Positions 9,141-19,204 of a DNA stretch of 64,000 bases are shown piece by piece. The DNA comes from Streptococcus infantis (GTDB lineage Bacteria > Bacillota > Bacilli > Lactobacillales > Streptococcaceae): contig NZ_CP046525.1 of the NCBI RefSeq assembly GCF_021497965.1, forward strand, positions 434,001 to 498,000, read 5' to 3'. The notes beneath the pieces are model-generated. The model was not told the DNA's origin. It searched no databases and was given only the letters and a program-made list of their open reading frames with translations. Numbering within the stretch: position 1 is the stretch's first letter; each line of letters begins with the position of its first letter. The translations under genes were made by a program, and so were the position numbers.

Positions 9141-10034
9141 ATGTTAGAAATCCGCAATCTTGAAAAAAGCTTTGGTCCTAAGCAAGTCTTGTTTGGTGTA
9201 GATTGTCAAGCACGGTCAGGACGTATTTTGGGTCTAGTTGGGAAAAATGGAGCTGGGAAAACAACTATTTTCCACAGTATTTTGAAATTTTTGGATTATC
9301 AGGGAGAGATTCAGTTTGATGGCCAGGAAATTCGTCAGGAAACCTATGCTCGGATTGGCTATTTACCCGAAGAACGTAGTCTCATGCCTAAGCTGACAGT
9401 TCTTGAACAAGTGCGTTATTTGGCAACATTAAAAGGCATGGATGCAAAAGAGGTCAAAGAAAAACTCCCTCAATGGATGGAAAAGCTAGAAGTCAAAGGA
9501 AAACTGACAGATAAAATCAAGAGTCTCTCAAAAGGGAATCAACAAAAGATTCAGCTCATCATTACTTTAATGCATGAACCAGATTTGATTATCCTTGATG
9601 AACCCTTTAGTGGTCTGGATCCAGTTAATACCGAGTTGCTCAAGCAGGTTATCCTCAAAGAAAAAGAACGTGGTGCGACCATTATCTTTTCTGACCACGT
9701 CATGACCAATGTCGAAGAGCTATGTGATGATATCCTGATGATTCGTGATGGTCGTGTAGTCTTGCATGGACCAGTCCAAGATGTCCGTAATCAATATGGC
9801 AAAACGCGACTTTTTGTTGCAAGTGAAAAAACTCAGGAAGAGTTGGAAAATCTCCCTCATGTCACTCATGCTAGCTTGACCAAGCAGGGGATTTGGAAGC
9901 TTATTCTAGATGACGAAAATGCTGGTCAGGAGCTTTTTGCAATCTTGACACAAGGACATTACATTGCCACATTTGACCAGCAAGCTCCGACAATCGATGA
10001 AATCTTTAAACTAGAATCAGGGGTGGAAGTATGA
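9141..10034 (+). CDS. ABC transporter ATP-binding protein (NatA/YhaQ type)
   Basis: A stand-alone ATPase of 297 residues. Walker A is GKNGAGKTT (about 36-44), the signature is the variant LSKGNQQ (about 135), and Walker B is LIILDEPFSGLDP. The C-terminal part (about 215-297) resembles the DUF4162 domain that follows the ATPase in exporters of this type. It pairs with the ABC-2 permease that starts four bases before its stop. The substrate is not evident; relatives export sodium ions or antimicrobial compounds. GTAGGAGG gives a strong ribosome binding site. Confidence 0.9.
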   Translation: MLEIRNLEKSFGPKQVLFGVDCQARSGRILGLVGKNGAGKTTIFHSILKFLDYQGEIQFDGQEIRQETYARIGYLPEERSLMPKLTVLEQVRYLATLKGMDAKEVKEKLPQWMEKLEVKGKLTDKIKSLSKGNQQKIQLIITLMHEPDLIILDEPFSGLDPVNTELLKQVILKEKERGATIIFSDHVMTNVEELCDDILMIRDGRVVLHGPVQDVRNQYGKTRLFVASEKTQEELENLPHVTHASLTKQGIWKLILDDENAGQELFAILTQGHYIATFDQQAPTIDEIFKLESGVEV

Positions 10035-11230
10035 GAAATATGTTGGTTGTAATCAAAGAAACCTATCTGCGTCATGTTAAATCCTGGAGTTTTTTCTTTA
10101 TGGTAATCTCGCCATTTCTCTTTATCGGCTTGTCTGGAGGAATTGGGTATCTCCAAGGTTCCTCTCTAGCTCAAAATAATAAGGTAGCAGTAGTTAGTTC
10201 GGTCCCTGCTGTAACAGAGGAGCTTAAATCGACAAATGGCATTAACTTTGATTATAAGGATGAAGCAAGTGCGCAACAAGCCATCAAGGATGAGAAAATA
10301 AAAGGTTATCTGACCATTGATCAAGAAGATAGTGTACTTAAGGTGGTCTATCATGGAGAGACTTCACTAGAGAGTGGCATTAAATTAGCTGTGACTGCTA
10401 AGTTGAATGAACTTCAATCTCAACTCAACCGTTCAGAAGCAAATTTGTCTCAAGAACAGGAAAAACGTTTGGCTCAAACAATTCAATTCACAGAGCAGAT
10501 TGATGAAGCTAAGGAAAATAAAAAGATGGTCCAAACATTTGCGGCTGCAGGACTTGGCTTCTTTCTTTATATGATTTTGATTACCTATGCTAGTGTCACC
10601 GCTCAAGAAGTAGCCAGTGAAAAAGGTACAAAAATCATGGAAGTGGTATTTTCAAGTATTCGTGCTAGCCATTATTTCTACGCACGTATGATTGCTTTAC
10701 TTCTTGTCATTTTGACCCATATTGGCATTTACGTCATTGGAGGATTTGGAGCTCTCTTATTCTTTAAAGATATGCCCGTATTAGCAAATTCAGGTATTTT
10801 AAACCACTTAGGAGAAGCCTTTTCAGTCAATACCTTATTGTTTGTCTTAGTCAGTCTCTTTATGTATGTGGTTTTGGCTGCCTTTCTAGGTTCGATGGTT
10901 TCTCGGCCTGAAGACTCTGGTAAGGCCTTGTCCCCTTTGATGCTTTTGATTATGGTAGGTTTTATTGGAGTAACTGCTTTAGGAACATCTGGAGATAATT
11001 TGGTTTTGAGGATTGGCTCATATATCCCATTCATTTCTACCTTCTTTATGCCTTTTAGAGCTATTAATGGCTATGCGGGTAGTGTAGAAGCTTGGATTTC
11101 GCTTGCTATAACAGTCATTTTTGCAGTAACTGCAACAGTCTTTATCGGCCGTATGTATGCTAGCTTAGTTCTTCAAACAGATGACTTAGGAATCTGGAAA
11201 ACCTTTAAACGAGCTTTGAGCTATAAATAA
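10031..11230 (+). CDS. ABC-2 type permease (NatB/YhaP type)
   Basis: A membrane protein of 399 residues: one N-terminal membrane helix (about 15-37), a soluble outer domain of about 130 residues, and five or six helices from about residue 170 to the end. This is the ABC-2 permease layout of NatB-like exporters. It overlaps the ATPase gene by ATGA and so is its obligate partner. A hairpin with weak T run follows (11238-11262). The transported compound is unknown. Confidence 0.88.
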   Translation: MRNMLVVIKETYLRHVKSWSFFFMVISPFLFIGLSGGIGYLQGSSLAQNNKVAVVSSVPAVTEELKSTNGINFDYKDEASAQQAIKDEKIKGYLTIDQEDSVLKVVYHGETSLESGIKLAVTAKLNELQSQLNRSEANLSQEQEKRLAQTIQFTEQIDEAKENKKMVQTFAAAGLGFFLYMILITYASVTAQEVASEKGTKIMEVVFSSIRASHYFYARMIALLLVILTHIGIYVIGGFGALLFFKDMPVLANSGILNHLGEAFSVNTLLFVLVSLFMYVVLAAFLGSMVSRPEDSGKALSPLMLLIMVGFIGVTALGTSGDNLVLRIGSYIPFISTFFMPFRAINGYAGSVEAWISLAITVIFAVTATVFIGRMYASLVLQTDDLGIWKTFKRALSYK

Positions 11231-11237
11231 AGTAGTG

Positions 11238-11266
11238 GACCTGAGAGTGTATCTCCCAGGTCTTTC
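11238..11266 (+). terminator. Probable terminator after ABC permease
   Basis: GACCTGAGAG (11238-11247) pairs with CTCCCAGGTC (11253-11262) with one mismatch, followed by only a short TTTC, so it may be leaky. Confidence 0.5.
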
Positions 11267-11305
11267 AATTAGCTGAAATATTTCACATTAATTTCTTCTA
11301 AACCT

Positions 11306-11334
11306 TTGACTAATAAAGAAAATTATCGTACAAT
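11306..11334 (+). promoter_or_regulatory. Promoter of rpoE
   Basis: TTGACT (11306-11311), exact 17-base spacer, TACAAT (11329-11334). A second extended -10 (TGa-TAAAAT, 11345-11353) lies just downstream. The leader contains a hairpin CCAGAG/CTCTGG (11358-11377). Confidence 0.75.
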
Positions 11335-11407
11335 AAAGAGTACATGATAAAATGAGACCAGAGTTTATATGCTCTGGCGTTAGTAGTAAAAAATGAGGAG
11401 AAACGCT

Positions 11408-11983
11408 TTGGAATTAGAAGTATTTGCTGGGCAAGAAAAAAGTGAACTATCTATGATTGAGGTGGCTCGTGCCATCTTGGAACTCCGTGGTCGCGATCAC
11501 GAAATGCATTTTAGCGATTTGGTCAATGAAATCCAAAACTATCTTGGTACCTCTAATAGCGATATTCGTGAAGCACTACCTTTGTTCTATACAGAATTGA
11601 ACTTCGATGGTAGCTTTATCTCTCTTGGAGATAACAAATGGGGACTTCGTTCATGGTATGGAGTAGATGAAATTGATGAAGAAATCATTGCTCTTGAGGA
11701 AAGTGACGATGAAGAAGTAGCACCTAAGGCTAAGAAAAAACGTGTTAATGCCTTTATGGACGGAGATGCCGATGCCATTGATTATGGCGCAGATGATCCA
11801 GAAGATGAGGACGCCTACGAAGAAGATCCAGCTCTTTCTTATGATGATGAAAATCCAGACGATGAGAAGAACGAAGTAGAAGCCTACGACGCTGAAATCA
11901 ACGAAATTGCACCAGATGACCTTGGAGAAGATGTTGATCTTAATGAAGAAGATGACGAAGACTCTGAGGATGAAGAAGAATAA
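11408..11983 (+). CDS. rpoE: RNA polymerase delta subunit
   Basis: The Gram-positive-specific delta factor, 191 residues, with an N-terminal winged-helix HARE-HTH domain (about 1-90), a lysine-rich hinge (PKAKKKR) and a strongly acidic tail. It displaces weakly bound nucleic acid from RNA polymerase and speeds recycling. I start it at TTG 11408 (protein begins MELEVFAGQ) because AGGAG (11396-11400) is correctly spaced; the upstream ATG at 11393 overlaps that Shine-Dalgarno. It has its own strong promoter and terminator and lies directly upstream of pyrG, the order seen in many Firmicutes. Confidence 0.95.
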   Translation: MELEVFAGQEKSELSMIEVARAILELRGRDHEMHFSDLVNEIQNYLGTSNSDIREALPLFYTELNFDGSFISLGDNKWGLRSWYGVDEIDEEIIALEESDDEEVAPKAKKKRVNAFMDGDADAIDYGADDPEDEDAYEEDPALSYDDENPDDEKNEVEAYDAEINEIAPDDLGEDVDLNEEDDEDSEDEEE

Positions 11984-11986
11984 TAC

Positions 11987-12017
11987 AAAAAAGCAAGGGA
12001 AATTTCCTTGTTTTTTT
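11987..12017 (+). terminator. Terminator after rpoE
   Basis: A-rich tract, CAAGG..CCTTG stem (11994-12010) and seven T residues. Confidence 0.85.
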
Positions 12018-12070
12018 AATGATTGTTCATACTTGAAGGTAAGACACTAAAATCTGATAGTCAATTTGAT

Positions 12071-12099
12071 TTGACAAATGAGTCAAATTGAGGTAAGAT
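12071..12099 (+). promoter_or_regulatory. pyrG promoter
   Basis: TTGACA (12071-12076), 17-base spacer, TAAGAT (12094-12099). The likely start of transcription is the GGGC at 12107-12110. Confidence 0.85.
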
Positions 12100-12106
12100 A
12101 TTGTTC

Positions 12107-12157
12107 GGGCACCTCTTTTAGAGGTCGGAGCTCCCTAGTTATTAGGGAGCTATTTTT
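12107..12157 (+). promoter_or_regulatory. pyrG leader with CTP-type attenuator
   Basis: The predicted transcript begins GGGC, forms a small hairpin (ACCTC/GAGGT, 12111-12125) and then a strong terminator AGCTCCCTA (12129-12137) with TAGGGAGCT (12143-12151) and a T-rich run. In B. subtilis and L. lactis, low CTP stalls polymerase at the first C, extra G residues are added to the 5' end, and the G run pairs with the C/T-rich terminator arm to block termination. All sequence requirements are present here. Confidence 0.8.
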
Positions 12158-12251
12158 GTTTTTCCAGGAACTTTTATCCTGGATTGTGGTTATTGATGAA
12201 GGTCTTGTTTTCTATCTCCCCTACTAGTGAGCAGGACCTTGAGCATTTTAG

Positions 12252-13871
<1,620 letters not shown>

Positions 13872-13878
13872 TAGAATA

Positions 13879-13910
13879 AACCTTTGAGAGTCAACTCAGA
13901 GGTTTTTATT
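13879..13910 (+). terminator. Terminator after pyrG
   Basis: AACCTTTGAG (13879-13888) and CTCAGAGGTT (13895-13904), then a T-rich tail. Confidence 0.85.
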
Positions 13911-13932
13911 TGATTTCAGTATCATGAAAATC

Positions 13933-13961
13933 TGGAAAATCAGCTCTGAATTTGGTAAGAT
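13933..13961 (+). promoter_or_regulatory. Leaderless-type promoter of the YtxK-like methylase gene
   Basis: TGGAAA (13933-13938), 17-base spacer, TGg-TAAGAT (-10 at 13956-13961). The ATG at 13968 begins six bases after the -10, where the first transcribed base should be. Confidence 0.6.
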
Positions 13962-13967
13962 AAGATT

Positions 13968-14915
13968 ATGGATTTTGAAAAAATTGAACAGGCATATACC
14001 TATTTATTAGAAAATGTCCAAATCATTCAAAACGATTTGGCGACAAGCTTTTATGATGCCTTGATTGAACAAAATGGGATCTATCTCGATGGTCAAACCA
14101 ATCTGGAGCAAGTCAAAAAAAATAACCAGGCCTTAAAACGCTTAGCGCTTCGAAAAGAGGAGTGGTTACGGACCTATCAATTTTTGCTAATGAAGGCAGC
14201 GCAAACAGAACCTCTTCAAGCCAACCATCAGTTCACACCGGATGCCATTGGTCACTTGATGATTTTTATCATAGAACAGCTTTGTCCTACTGAAGATCTA
14301 AGTCTGTTAGAGTTAGGTTCTGGAATGGGAATTCTGGGATCTAGCTTCTTGACATCTATGAACAAAAGGGTTGATTACCTTGGAATAGAGCTAGATGATC
14401 TCTTGATTGATTTGGCAGCAAGCATGGCTGAAGTTATGGATCTACAAATGGGCTTTGTCCAAGGAGATGCAGTGCGTCCACAAGTATTAAAAGAAAGTGA
14501 TATTATTGTGAGTGACCTACCGGTCGGCTACTACCCAGATGATCAGACAGCCTCACGATATCAAGTAGCAGCTAAAGGTGAACATACCTATGCGCATCAT
14601 CTGTTAATGGAACAATCGCTCAAGTATCTTAAGACAGGTGGTTATGCGATTTTTCTAGCTCCGACAGATTTATTAACGAGTCCTCAGAGTGAACTTTTAA
14701 AATCCTGGCTGACTGAACAGGCTCAACTAGTAGCAATCATAGCTTTACCAGAGGATCTCTTTGTACAGGGAGCACAGTCTAAAACGATCTTTGTTCTACA
14801 GAAGAAGACGGGAGAAGCGATTGAACCATTTGTTTATCCACTTACGAGTCTTCGTGACTCTGAAATTTTGATGGATTTTAAGGAAAAGTTTCAAATTTGG
14901 AGTCAATATTCATGA
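13968..14915 (+). CDS. Class I SAM-dependent methyltransferase (YtxK/COG0827 type)
   Basis: A protein of 315 residues with the SAM-binding motif LELGSGMG (about 120) and the motif SDLPVGYYP (about 185), a variant of the NPPY signature of N6-adenine methylases; this is the YtxK family found next to ackA in streptococci. Its substrate is unknown. In pneumococci, as I recall, it sits at the end of the comG pilus operon; here pyrG precedes it and it has its own promoter. No Shine-Dalgarno is present before the ATG, and the promoter geometry predicts a leaderless message. ackA follows 54 bases after the stop. Confidence 0.85.
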   Translation: MDFEKIEQAYTYLLENVQIIQNDLATSFYDALIEQNGIYLDGQTNLEQVKKNNQALKRLALRKEEWLRTYQFLLMKAAQTEPLQANHQFTPDAIGHLMIFIIEQLCPTEDLSLLELGSGMGILGSSFLTSMNKRVDYLGIELDDLLIDLAASMAEVMDLQMGFVQGDAVRPQVLKESDIIVSDLPVGYYPDDQTASRYQVAAKGEHTYAHHLLMEQSLKYLKTGGYAIFLAPTDLLTSPQSELLKSWLTEQAQLVAIIALPEDLFVQGAQSKTIFVLQKKTGEAIEPFVYPLTSLRDSEILMDFKEKFQIWSQYS

Positions 14916-14931
14916 AATTTGAACTGAGATT

Positions 14932-14940
14932 TGATATAAT
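14932..14940 (+). promoter_or_regulatory. Extended -10 promoter of ackA
   Basis: TGa-TATAAT at 14932-14940, 29 bases before the ackA start. Confidence 0.65.
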
Positions 14941-14943
14941 AGT

Positions 14944-14957
14944 TGAAAACGCTTAAA
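14944..14957 (+). promoter_or_regulatory. cre-like site (CcpA) at ackA
   Basis: TGAAAACGCTTAAA matches the cre consensus TGWAANCGNTNWCA at all but one position. It overlaps the predicted start of transcription. Confidence 0.5.
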
Positions 14958-14969
14958 AAGGGGAAAATT

Positions 14970-16160
14970 ATGTCTAAAACAATTGCAATTAATGCCGGTA
15001 GCTCAAGTTTGAAATGGCAACTGTATCAAATGCCAGAAGAACAGGTTCTTGCTAAAGGTTTAATTGAACGCATTGGTTTGAAAGATTCTATCTCAACAGT
15101 TAAATTCGATGGTCGTGCTGAAAAAGAAATCACTGATATTGAAAATCATACTGTTGCTGTTAAAATTTTGCTTGATGACTTGATTCGTTTTGATATTATC
15201 AAATCTTACGATGAAATCACAGGAGTTGGGCACCGTGTTGTTGCTGGTGGTGAAGTCTTTACAGACTCTGTAGTAGTGGAAGGTGACGTATTGGCTCAAA
15301 TCGAAGAGTTGGGTCTACTTGCACCACTACATACTCCAGCTAACGTAGCCGGAATTCGCGCCTTCAAGGAATTGTTACCAAACGTAACTAGTGTTGCTGT
15401 TTTTGATACATCTTTCCACTCAACTATGCCTGAGAAAGCTTACCGCTACCCACTGCCAACTAAATATTACACAGAAAATAAAGTTCGTAAATATGGTGCT
15501 CACGGAACTAGCCACCAATTCGTAGCTCAAGAAGCAGCAAAACTGTTGGGACGTCCACTTGAAGAATTAAAATTAATTACATGTCATATCGGTAACGGTG
15601 GTTCTATTACTGCGGTTAAGGGTGGAAAATCTGTTGATACATCTATGGGATTCACACCACTTGCAGGTGTGATGATGGGTACACGTACTGGTGATATCGA
15701 TCCAGCTATCATTCCTTACCTTATGGAACATACAAATGATTTTAATACACCAGAAGATATAATCAATGTATTGAACCGTGAGTCAGGTTTACAAGGTATT
15801 TTTGGTAAATCTAGTGACATGCGTGATGTAGAAGCAGCGATGGAAGCAGGTGATCCTGATGCAACCTTGGCTCTTGAAATGTACGTTGACCGTATCCAAA
15901 AACATATTGGACAATACTTGGCAGTCCTAAACGGAGCTGATGCTATCATCTTTACGGCTGGTGTTGGTGAAAATGCAGCTGATGTACGTGAAAAAGTTAT
16001 CACTGGTATTTCTTGGTTCGGTTGTGATGTAGATCCAGAGAAAAATGTTTTTGGTGTAACTGGAGACATCTCTACAGATGCTGCAAAAATTCGTGTCCTT
16101 GTCATCCCAACTGATGAAGAACTTGTTATTGCGCGTGATGTTGAACGTTTGAAAAAATAA
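14970..16160 (+). CDS. ackA: Acetate kinase
   Basis: Makes ATP and acetate from acetyl phosphate, the last step of the Pta-AckA pathway that pneumococci use with pyruvate oxidase. It has 396 residues with the N-terminal ASKHA motif NAGSSSLKW and the signature TCHIGNGGS near residue 205. I use ATG 14970 ([10 protein letters not shown]) because AAAGGGGA sits just before it; an upstream in-frame start would add nine unconserved residues. It has its own extended -10 promoter with a cre-like site over the start region, and a bidirectional terminator after it. Confidence 0.97.
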   Translation: MSKTIAINAGSSSLKWQLYQMPEEQVLAKGLIERIGLKDSISTVKFDGRAEKEITDIENHTVAVKILLDDLIRFDIIKSYDEITGVGHRVVAGGEVFTDSVVVEGDVLAQIEELGLLAPLHTPANVAGIRAFKELLPNVTSVAVFDTSFHSTMPEKAYRYPLPTKYYTENKVRKYGAHGTSHQFVAQEAAKLLGRPLEELKLITCHIGNGGSITAVKGGKSVDTSMGFTPLAGVMMGTRTGDIDPAIIPYLMEHTNDFNTPEDIINVLNRESGLQGIFGKSSDMRDVEAAMEAGDPDATLALEMYVDRIQKHIGQYLAVLNGADAIIFTAGVGENAADVREKVITGISWFGCDVDPEKNVFGVTGDISTDAAKIRVLVIPTDEELVIARDVERLKK

Positions 16161-16169
16161 ACGATAAGA

Positions 16170-16203
16170 AAATCGACCTTCTCAATAGAGAGGTCGATTT
16201 TTT
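16170..16203. terminator. Bidirectional terminator between ackA and birA
   Basis: AAATCGACCT (16170-16179) and AGGTCGATTT (16191-16200), A tract left and T tract right. Confidence 0.85.
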
Positions 16204-16220
16204 ATATTGTTGACGAGTAT

Positions 16221-17156
16221 TTACCATTTGGTAAGCGAAACTTCACCGCTATTGAGCCAGATTTTTTCACCAGTGGCTAATTCTATCTGCAGTTGGCCCT
16301 GATCCGAAATGTCACATGCTTTTCCTGAGATGATTTCCTGATCCTTCTTGAAGGAAACTTCTTTTCCTAAAACAATTGATTGTTTTTTATAAAGATAAAG
16401 TAGCTCATCGGCATCTGTTTCGTAGAAACATTTCCAAATTTCAGCAATCAGTTCATTGCGAGTAATGGGGCTGCTTTGAGAAAAGAGACTTCCAGCTTTC
16501 CCTTGTAGATTTTTGGGAAAGTCAGCGATAGAAAAGTTAATCCCAACACCAATAATAACATCTGTAACAAGTCCGGTTTCGACAGAAGTAATAGCTTCAG
16601 TTAGGATACCGGCTATTTTTTTCTGATTTAGATACAGATCATTTACCCACTTGATGTCTAAATCAATCAAGCTCAAATTTTTAACAGCCTTATAAATAGC
16701 AGCTGCAGTCAAGAGTGTGTAAGCTGGTAAATCTAGATAAGAAAGATTAGGTTTTAGGTGGAGGGACATATAGATTCCCCCCTTGTCTGGAGAGTAGTAG
16801 GGACGCTGAAATCGACCACGGCCCATCGTTTGGCTAGTTGAGAGGTAGAGTGTATCTCCTTTGGTACCAGCTTCCATGGCCTCCTTAGCATCAGTCTGGG
16901 TCGATTTGGTGATAGGTTTAAATTGAACAGTGATAGGGCTGTTGTTTTCGATTTCTTGAGGTAAGATAAGGTCTCCACGAAGAAGTTTGTAGCCACGGTT
17001 TTTGATGCTGTCAATTTCTAAACCTTCCTGTTGGAGACGCTGAATCGCTTTCCAAACAGAAGTTCGAGAGAGGTTTAATAGTTCAGCAATTTTTTCTCCA
17101 CTTAAATAATCAGTTTCACTAGCTAATATTTTATAAACTTCTTGGTAAGATTTCAT
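16221..17156 (-). CDS. birA: Bifunctional biotin--protein ligase / repressor
   Basis: The 311-residue protein has an N-terminal winged helix-turn-helix (about 1-60, LSGEKIAELLNLSRTSVWK) and a ligase domain with the biotin loop variant GRGRFQR (usually GRGRRGR) and KWVNDLYL. It loads biotin on the acetyl-CoA carboxylase carrier and, in two-domain forms, represses biotin uptake genes. AAAGG lies a few bases before the ATG. Promoter TGg-TACAAT on the minus strand (17194-17186). It forms its own unit, convergent with ackA. Confidence 0.93.
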   Translation of the reverse strand: MKSYQEVYKILASETDYLSGEKIAELLNLSRTSVWKAIQRLQQEGLEIDSIKNRGYKLLRGDLILPQEIENNSPITVQFKPITKSTQTDAKEAMEAGTKGDTLYLSTSQTMGRGRFQRPYYSPDKGGIYMSLHLKPNLSYLDLPAYTLLTAAAIYKAVKNLSLIDLDIKWVNDLYLNQKKIAGILTEAITSVETGLVTDVIIGVGINFSIADFPKNLQGKAGSLFSQSSPITRNELIAEIWKCFYETDADELLYLYKKQSIVLGKEVSFKKDQEIISGKACDISDQGQLQIELATGEKIWLNSGEVSLTKW

Positions 17157-17185
17157 GGTAGAGCCTTTCCGGGAAAATTAATTTA

Positions 17186-17194
17186 ATTGTACCA
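17186..17194 (-). promoter_or_regulatory. Extended -10 promoter of birA
   Basis: Minus-strand TGg-TACAAT, 29 bases before the birA start codon. Confidence 0.6.
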
Positions 17195-17288
17195 TAATTT
17201 TACAAAAGATAGACTGCTTTTATGAGAGGAATCCTCGTTTCTTATAAAGTTTTACCAAGTTTTAGTTAGGATGATATAGACAAAGTGG

Positions 17289-17317
17289 TTTTCAAATTCT
17301 TTGAAAAATGGTAAAAT
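17289..17317 (+). promoter_or_regulatory. Promoter with overlapping palindrome for the O-antigen-ligase-like gene
   Basis: The -10 is TGg-TAAAAT (17309-17317) and the -35 TTTTCA (17289-17294, spacer 17). A palindrome TTTTCAAA-ttc-TTTGAAAA (17289-17307) covers the -35 and spacer, a classical repressor position. Confidence 0.5.
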
Positions 17318-17370
17318 GTTTTAATAGTTTATATATCTGAGCTCTAAGGCACAGAGAGAAAGGATCTGTT

Positions 17371-18561
17371 GTGAAATCAATAGGTATCATTGAAAAATTG
17401 AAAGGCTTCTCTAAGCAAGAACTTATCTTGCTAGCTGTTATTCTAAGTATTTTCTTGCCTTTTTATATTTTCGTCATTATTTTTATCGCTTATTTAATAG
17501 GTCTGATATTTACAGGAGAAATGAAGGGGATTCTAAAACGACTCTCTAACCATGCTATTCTTCTTTTATTTATTGGCTATAGTGGTGTCATCTCTCTTCT
17601 GGCTCAAAATGTCATGGGGATGGTTGCTACTCTGGGAATGTTCCTCTTTGCGATTTTCTTTTACTATTACCAGGCTCATCTAACTCCTAAATTTTTTAGA
17701 CTAGTATTACAAGGGATTTTATCGCTTAGTGTGCTAGCCTCGGTTTTCGCAGCTTTGGAGCATTTTCAAATCGTAAAGAAATTTGATTATACCTTCTTAT
17801 CACCAAAGATGCAGGTTTGGCATCAGAATCGGGCTGAAGTAGCCTTCTTTAATCCTAACTATTATGGGATTATCTGTTGTTTCTGTATCATGATTGGATT
17901 TTACTTAATTAGTACAACTAAATTGAGATGGTTGAGAATCTTCTCAGTGATTGCAATCTTTGCGAATTTATTCGGGCTCAACTTTACTCAAAATAGAACG
18001 GCATTTCCAGCTATCATATTTGGTGCGATTATTTATCTTTTCACTACCATTAAAAACTGGCGTGCTTTCTGGTTAAGTATTGGAGTCTTTGGTATCGGCT
18101 TGGCCTTTCTCTTCTCTAGTGATTTAGGAGTTCGAATGGGAACACTTGATTCATCTATGGAAGAACGTGTGTCTATCTGGAATGCAGGTATGACCTTATT
18201 CAAACAAAACCCCTTCTGGGGAGAAGGCCCGCTAACATACATGCATGCTTATCCTCGTATTTTTGCACCTTATCATGAACATGCGCATAGTATCTATATC
18301 GATACAATATTGAGTTACGGTGTAGTAGGGACTGTCTTGTTAGGGATTGCTTCTTCAGATCCAATCCGAAAATTAATTGATATGAGTCAAGTACCAAGTA
18401 AACGACCGATTCTTGGACTCTATCTTTCATTTTTAACAGTGGTTGCTGTGCATGGAATTTTTGACTTGGCCCTCTTCTGGGTTCAGTCTTCATTTATCTT
18501 CCTTCTAGTGATGTGTAGTCTACCACTCAAACATAGTATGATTGCAGAACTTGTTGATTAA
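17371..18561 (+). CDS. O-antigen ligase / Wzy-like polytopic membrane protein
   Basis: A membrane protein of 396 residues starting at GTG after AGAAAGGAT. It has about ten hydrophobic helices and one larger loop with the motif GEGPLTYMHAYP and a His-rich stretch (YHEHAHS) near residue 305, as in the Wzy_C family of O-antigen ligases and polysaccharide polymerases. This family joins or polymerises lipid-linked glycans on the outer face of the membrane. The gene stands alone with its own promoter and terminator, away from any capsule cluster in view, so the glycan substrate is unknown. Confidence 0.75.
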   Translation: MKSIGIIEKLKGFSKQELILLAVILSIFLPFYIFVIIFIAYLIGLIFTGEMKGILKRLSNHAILLLFIGYSGVISLLAQNVMGMVATLGMFLFAIFFYYYQAHLTPKFFRLVLQGILSLSVLASVFAALEHFQIVKKFDYTFLSPKMQVWHQNRAEVAFFNPNYYGIICCFCIMIGFYLISTTKLRWLRIFSVIAIFANLFGLNFTQNRTAFPAIIFGAIIYLFTTIKNWRAFWLSIGVFGIGLAFLFSSDLGVRMGTLDSSMEERVSIWNAGMTLFKQNPFWGEGPLTYMHAYPRIFAPYHEHAHSIYIDTILSYGVVGTVLLGIASSDPIRKLIDMSQVPSKRPILGLYLSFLTVVAVHGIFDLALFWVQSSFIFLLVMCSLPLKHSMIAELVD

Positions 18562-18567
18562 CAAAAA

Positions 18568-18605
18568 AAAGATAGTAGAAATAACATTTGTCTACTATCT
18601 TTTTC
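18568..18605. terminator. Bidirectional terminator
   Basis: AAAGATAGTAGA (18568-18579) and TCTACTATCTTT (18591-18602), between two convergent genes. Confidence 0.85.
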
Positions 18606-18617
18606 CTTTTGTTGCAA

Positions 18618-19166
18618 TTATTGAATAGCTTGAAGCAAGTCTTCTGATTGTTGTTTCAAAGAAGCAGCAACGCTGTCTTCGAGAACTAATTTACCATCTT
18701 CCCAAGCAGAATCGTTGACACGAGCTGCAGTGAAACCACCAACAACTTGTGTACGGATGAATGGCAAGAGGTCTTTGTAAATCGCAAAGAGCTGATCATG
18801 ACCTGCATTCGCAACTGAAGATACTGTAACAATCTTATCTTGAAGTGCAGATGCTCCACGGGTATCAGACAAGTCGATGGCACGTGAAAGCCAGTCAAGC
18901 AAGTTTTTCACTGTTCCAGGAATTGAGAAGTTGTAGACTGGAGAGAAAATCCAGATGGCATCAGCAGCTAAAACAGCTTCACGAGCAGCCGCAACAGATG
19001 GAAGAGTTGGAACTTCAAGTTCTTGGTTGAAGAGAGGAATGGCTGAGTAGTCAAGGTAGCTTACCTCAGCTTTTCCAGCAAGAGCTTTTTCAGCTTCTAG
19101 GGCCATTTGGTGGTTAAAAGAACCTTCACGAAGTGAACCAACGATAAATAATACTTTTTTAGACAT
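18618..19166 (-). CDS. NADPH-dependent FMN reductase-like flavoprotein
   Basis: A flavodoxin-fold protein of 182 residues. The N-terminal GSLREGSFNHQMA is the flavin phosphate-binding loop and SPVYNFSIPGTVKNLLDW is the second signature of the NADPH-dependent FMN reductase / quinone reductase family. It probably reduces quinones or FMN in the cytoplasm; the natural acceptor is unknown. AAAGGAG precedes the ATG. The upstream region holds two palindromes (19205-19228 and 19227-19241), suggesting a dedicated regulator. Confidence 0.9.
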   Translation of the reverse strand: MSKKVLFIVGSLREGSFNHQMALEAEKALAGKAEVSYLDYSAIPLFNQELEVPTLPSVAAAREAVLAADAIWIFSPVYNFSIPGTVKNLLDWLSRAIDLSDTRGASALQDKIVTVSSVANAGHDQLFAIYKDLLPFIRTQVVGGFTAARVNDSAWEDGKLVLEDSVAASLKQQSEDLLQAIQ

Positions 19167-19204
19167 AGGGTGTCTCCTTTAAATTTTAATCAGAGTTTTA
19201 TCTG

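Noticed and set aside
15716-16105. 129-codon minus-strand frame opposite ackA
   Set aside because: Antisense shadow in a gene with strong codon bias; no promoter or ribosome binding site.
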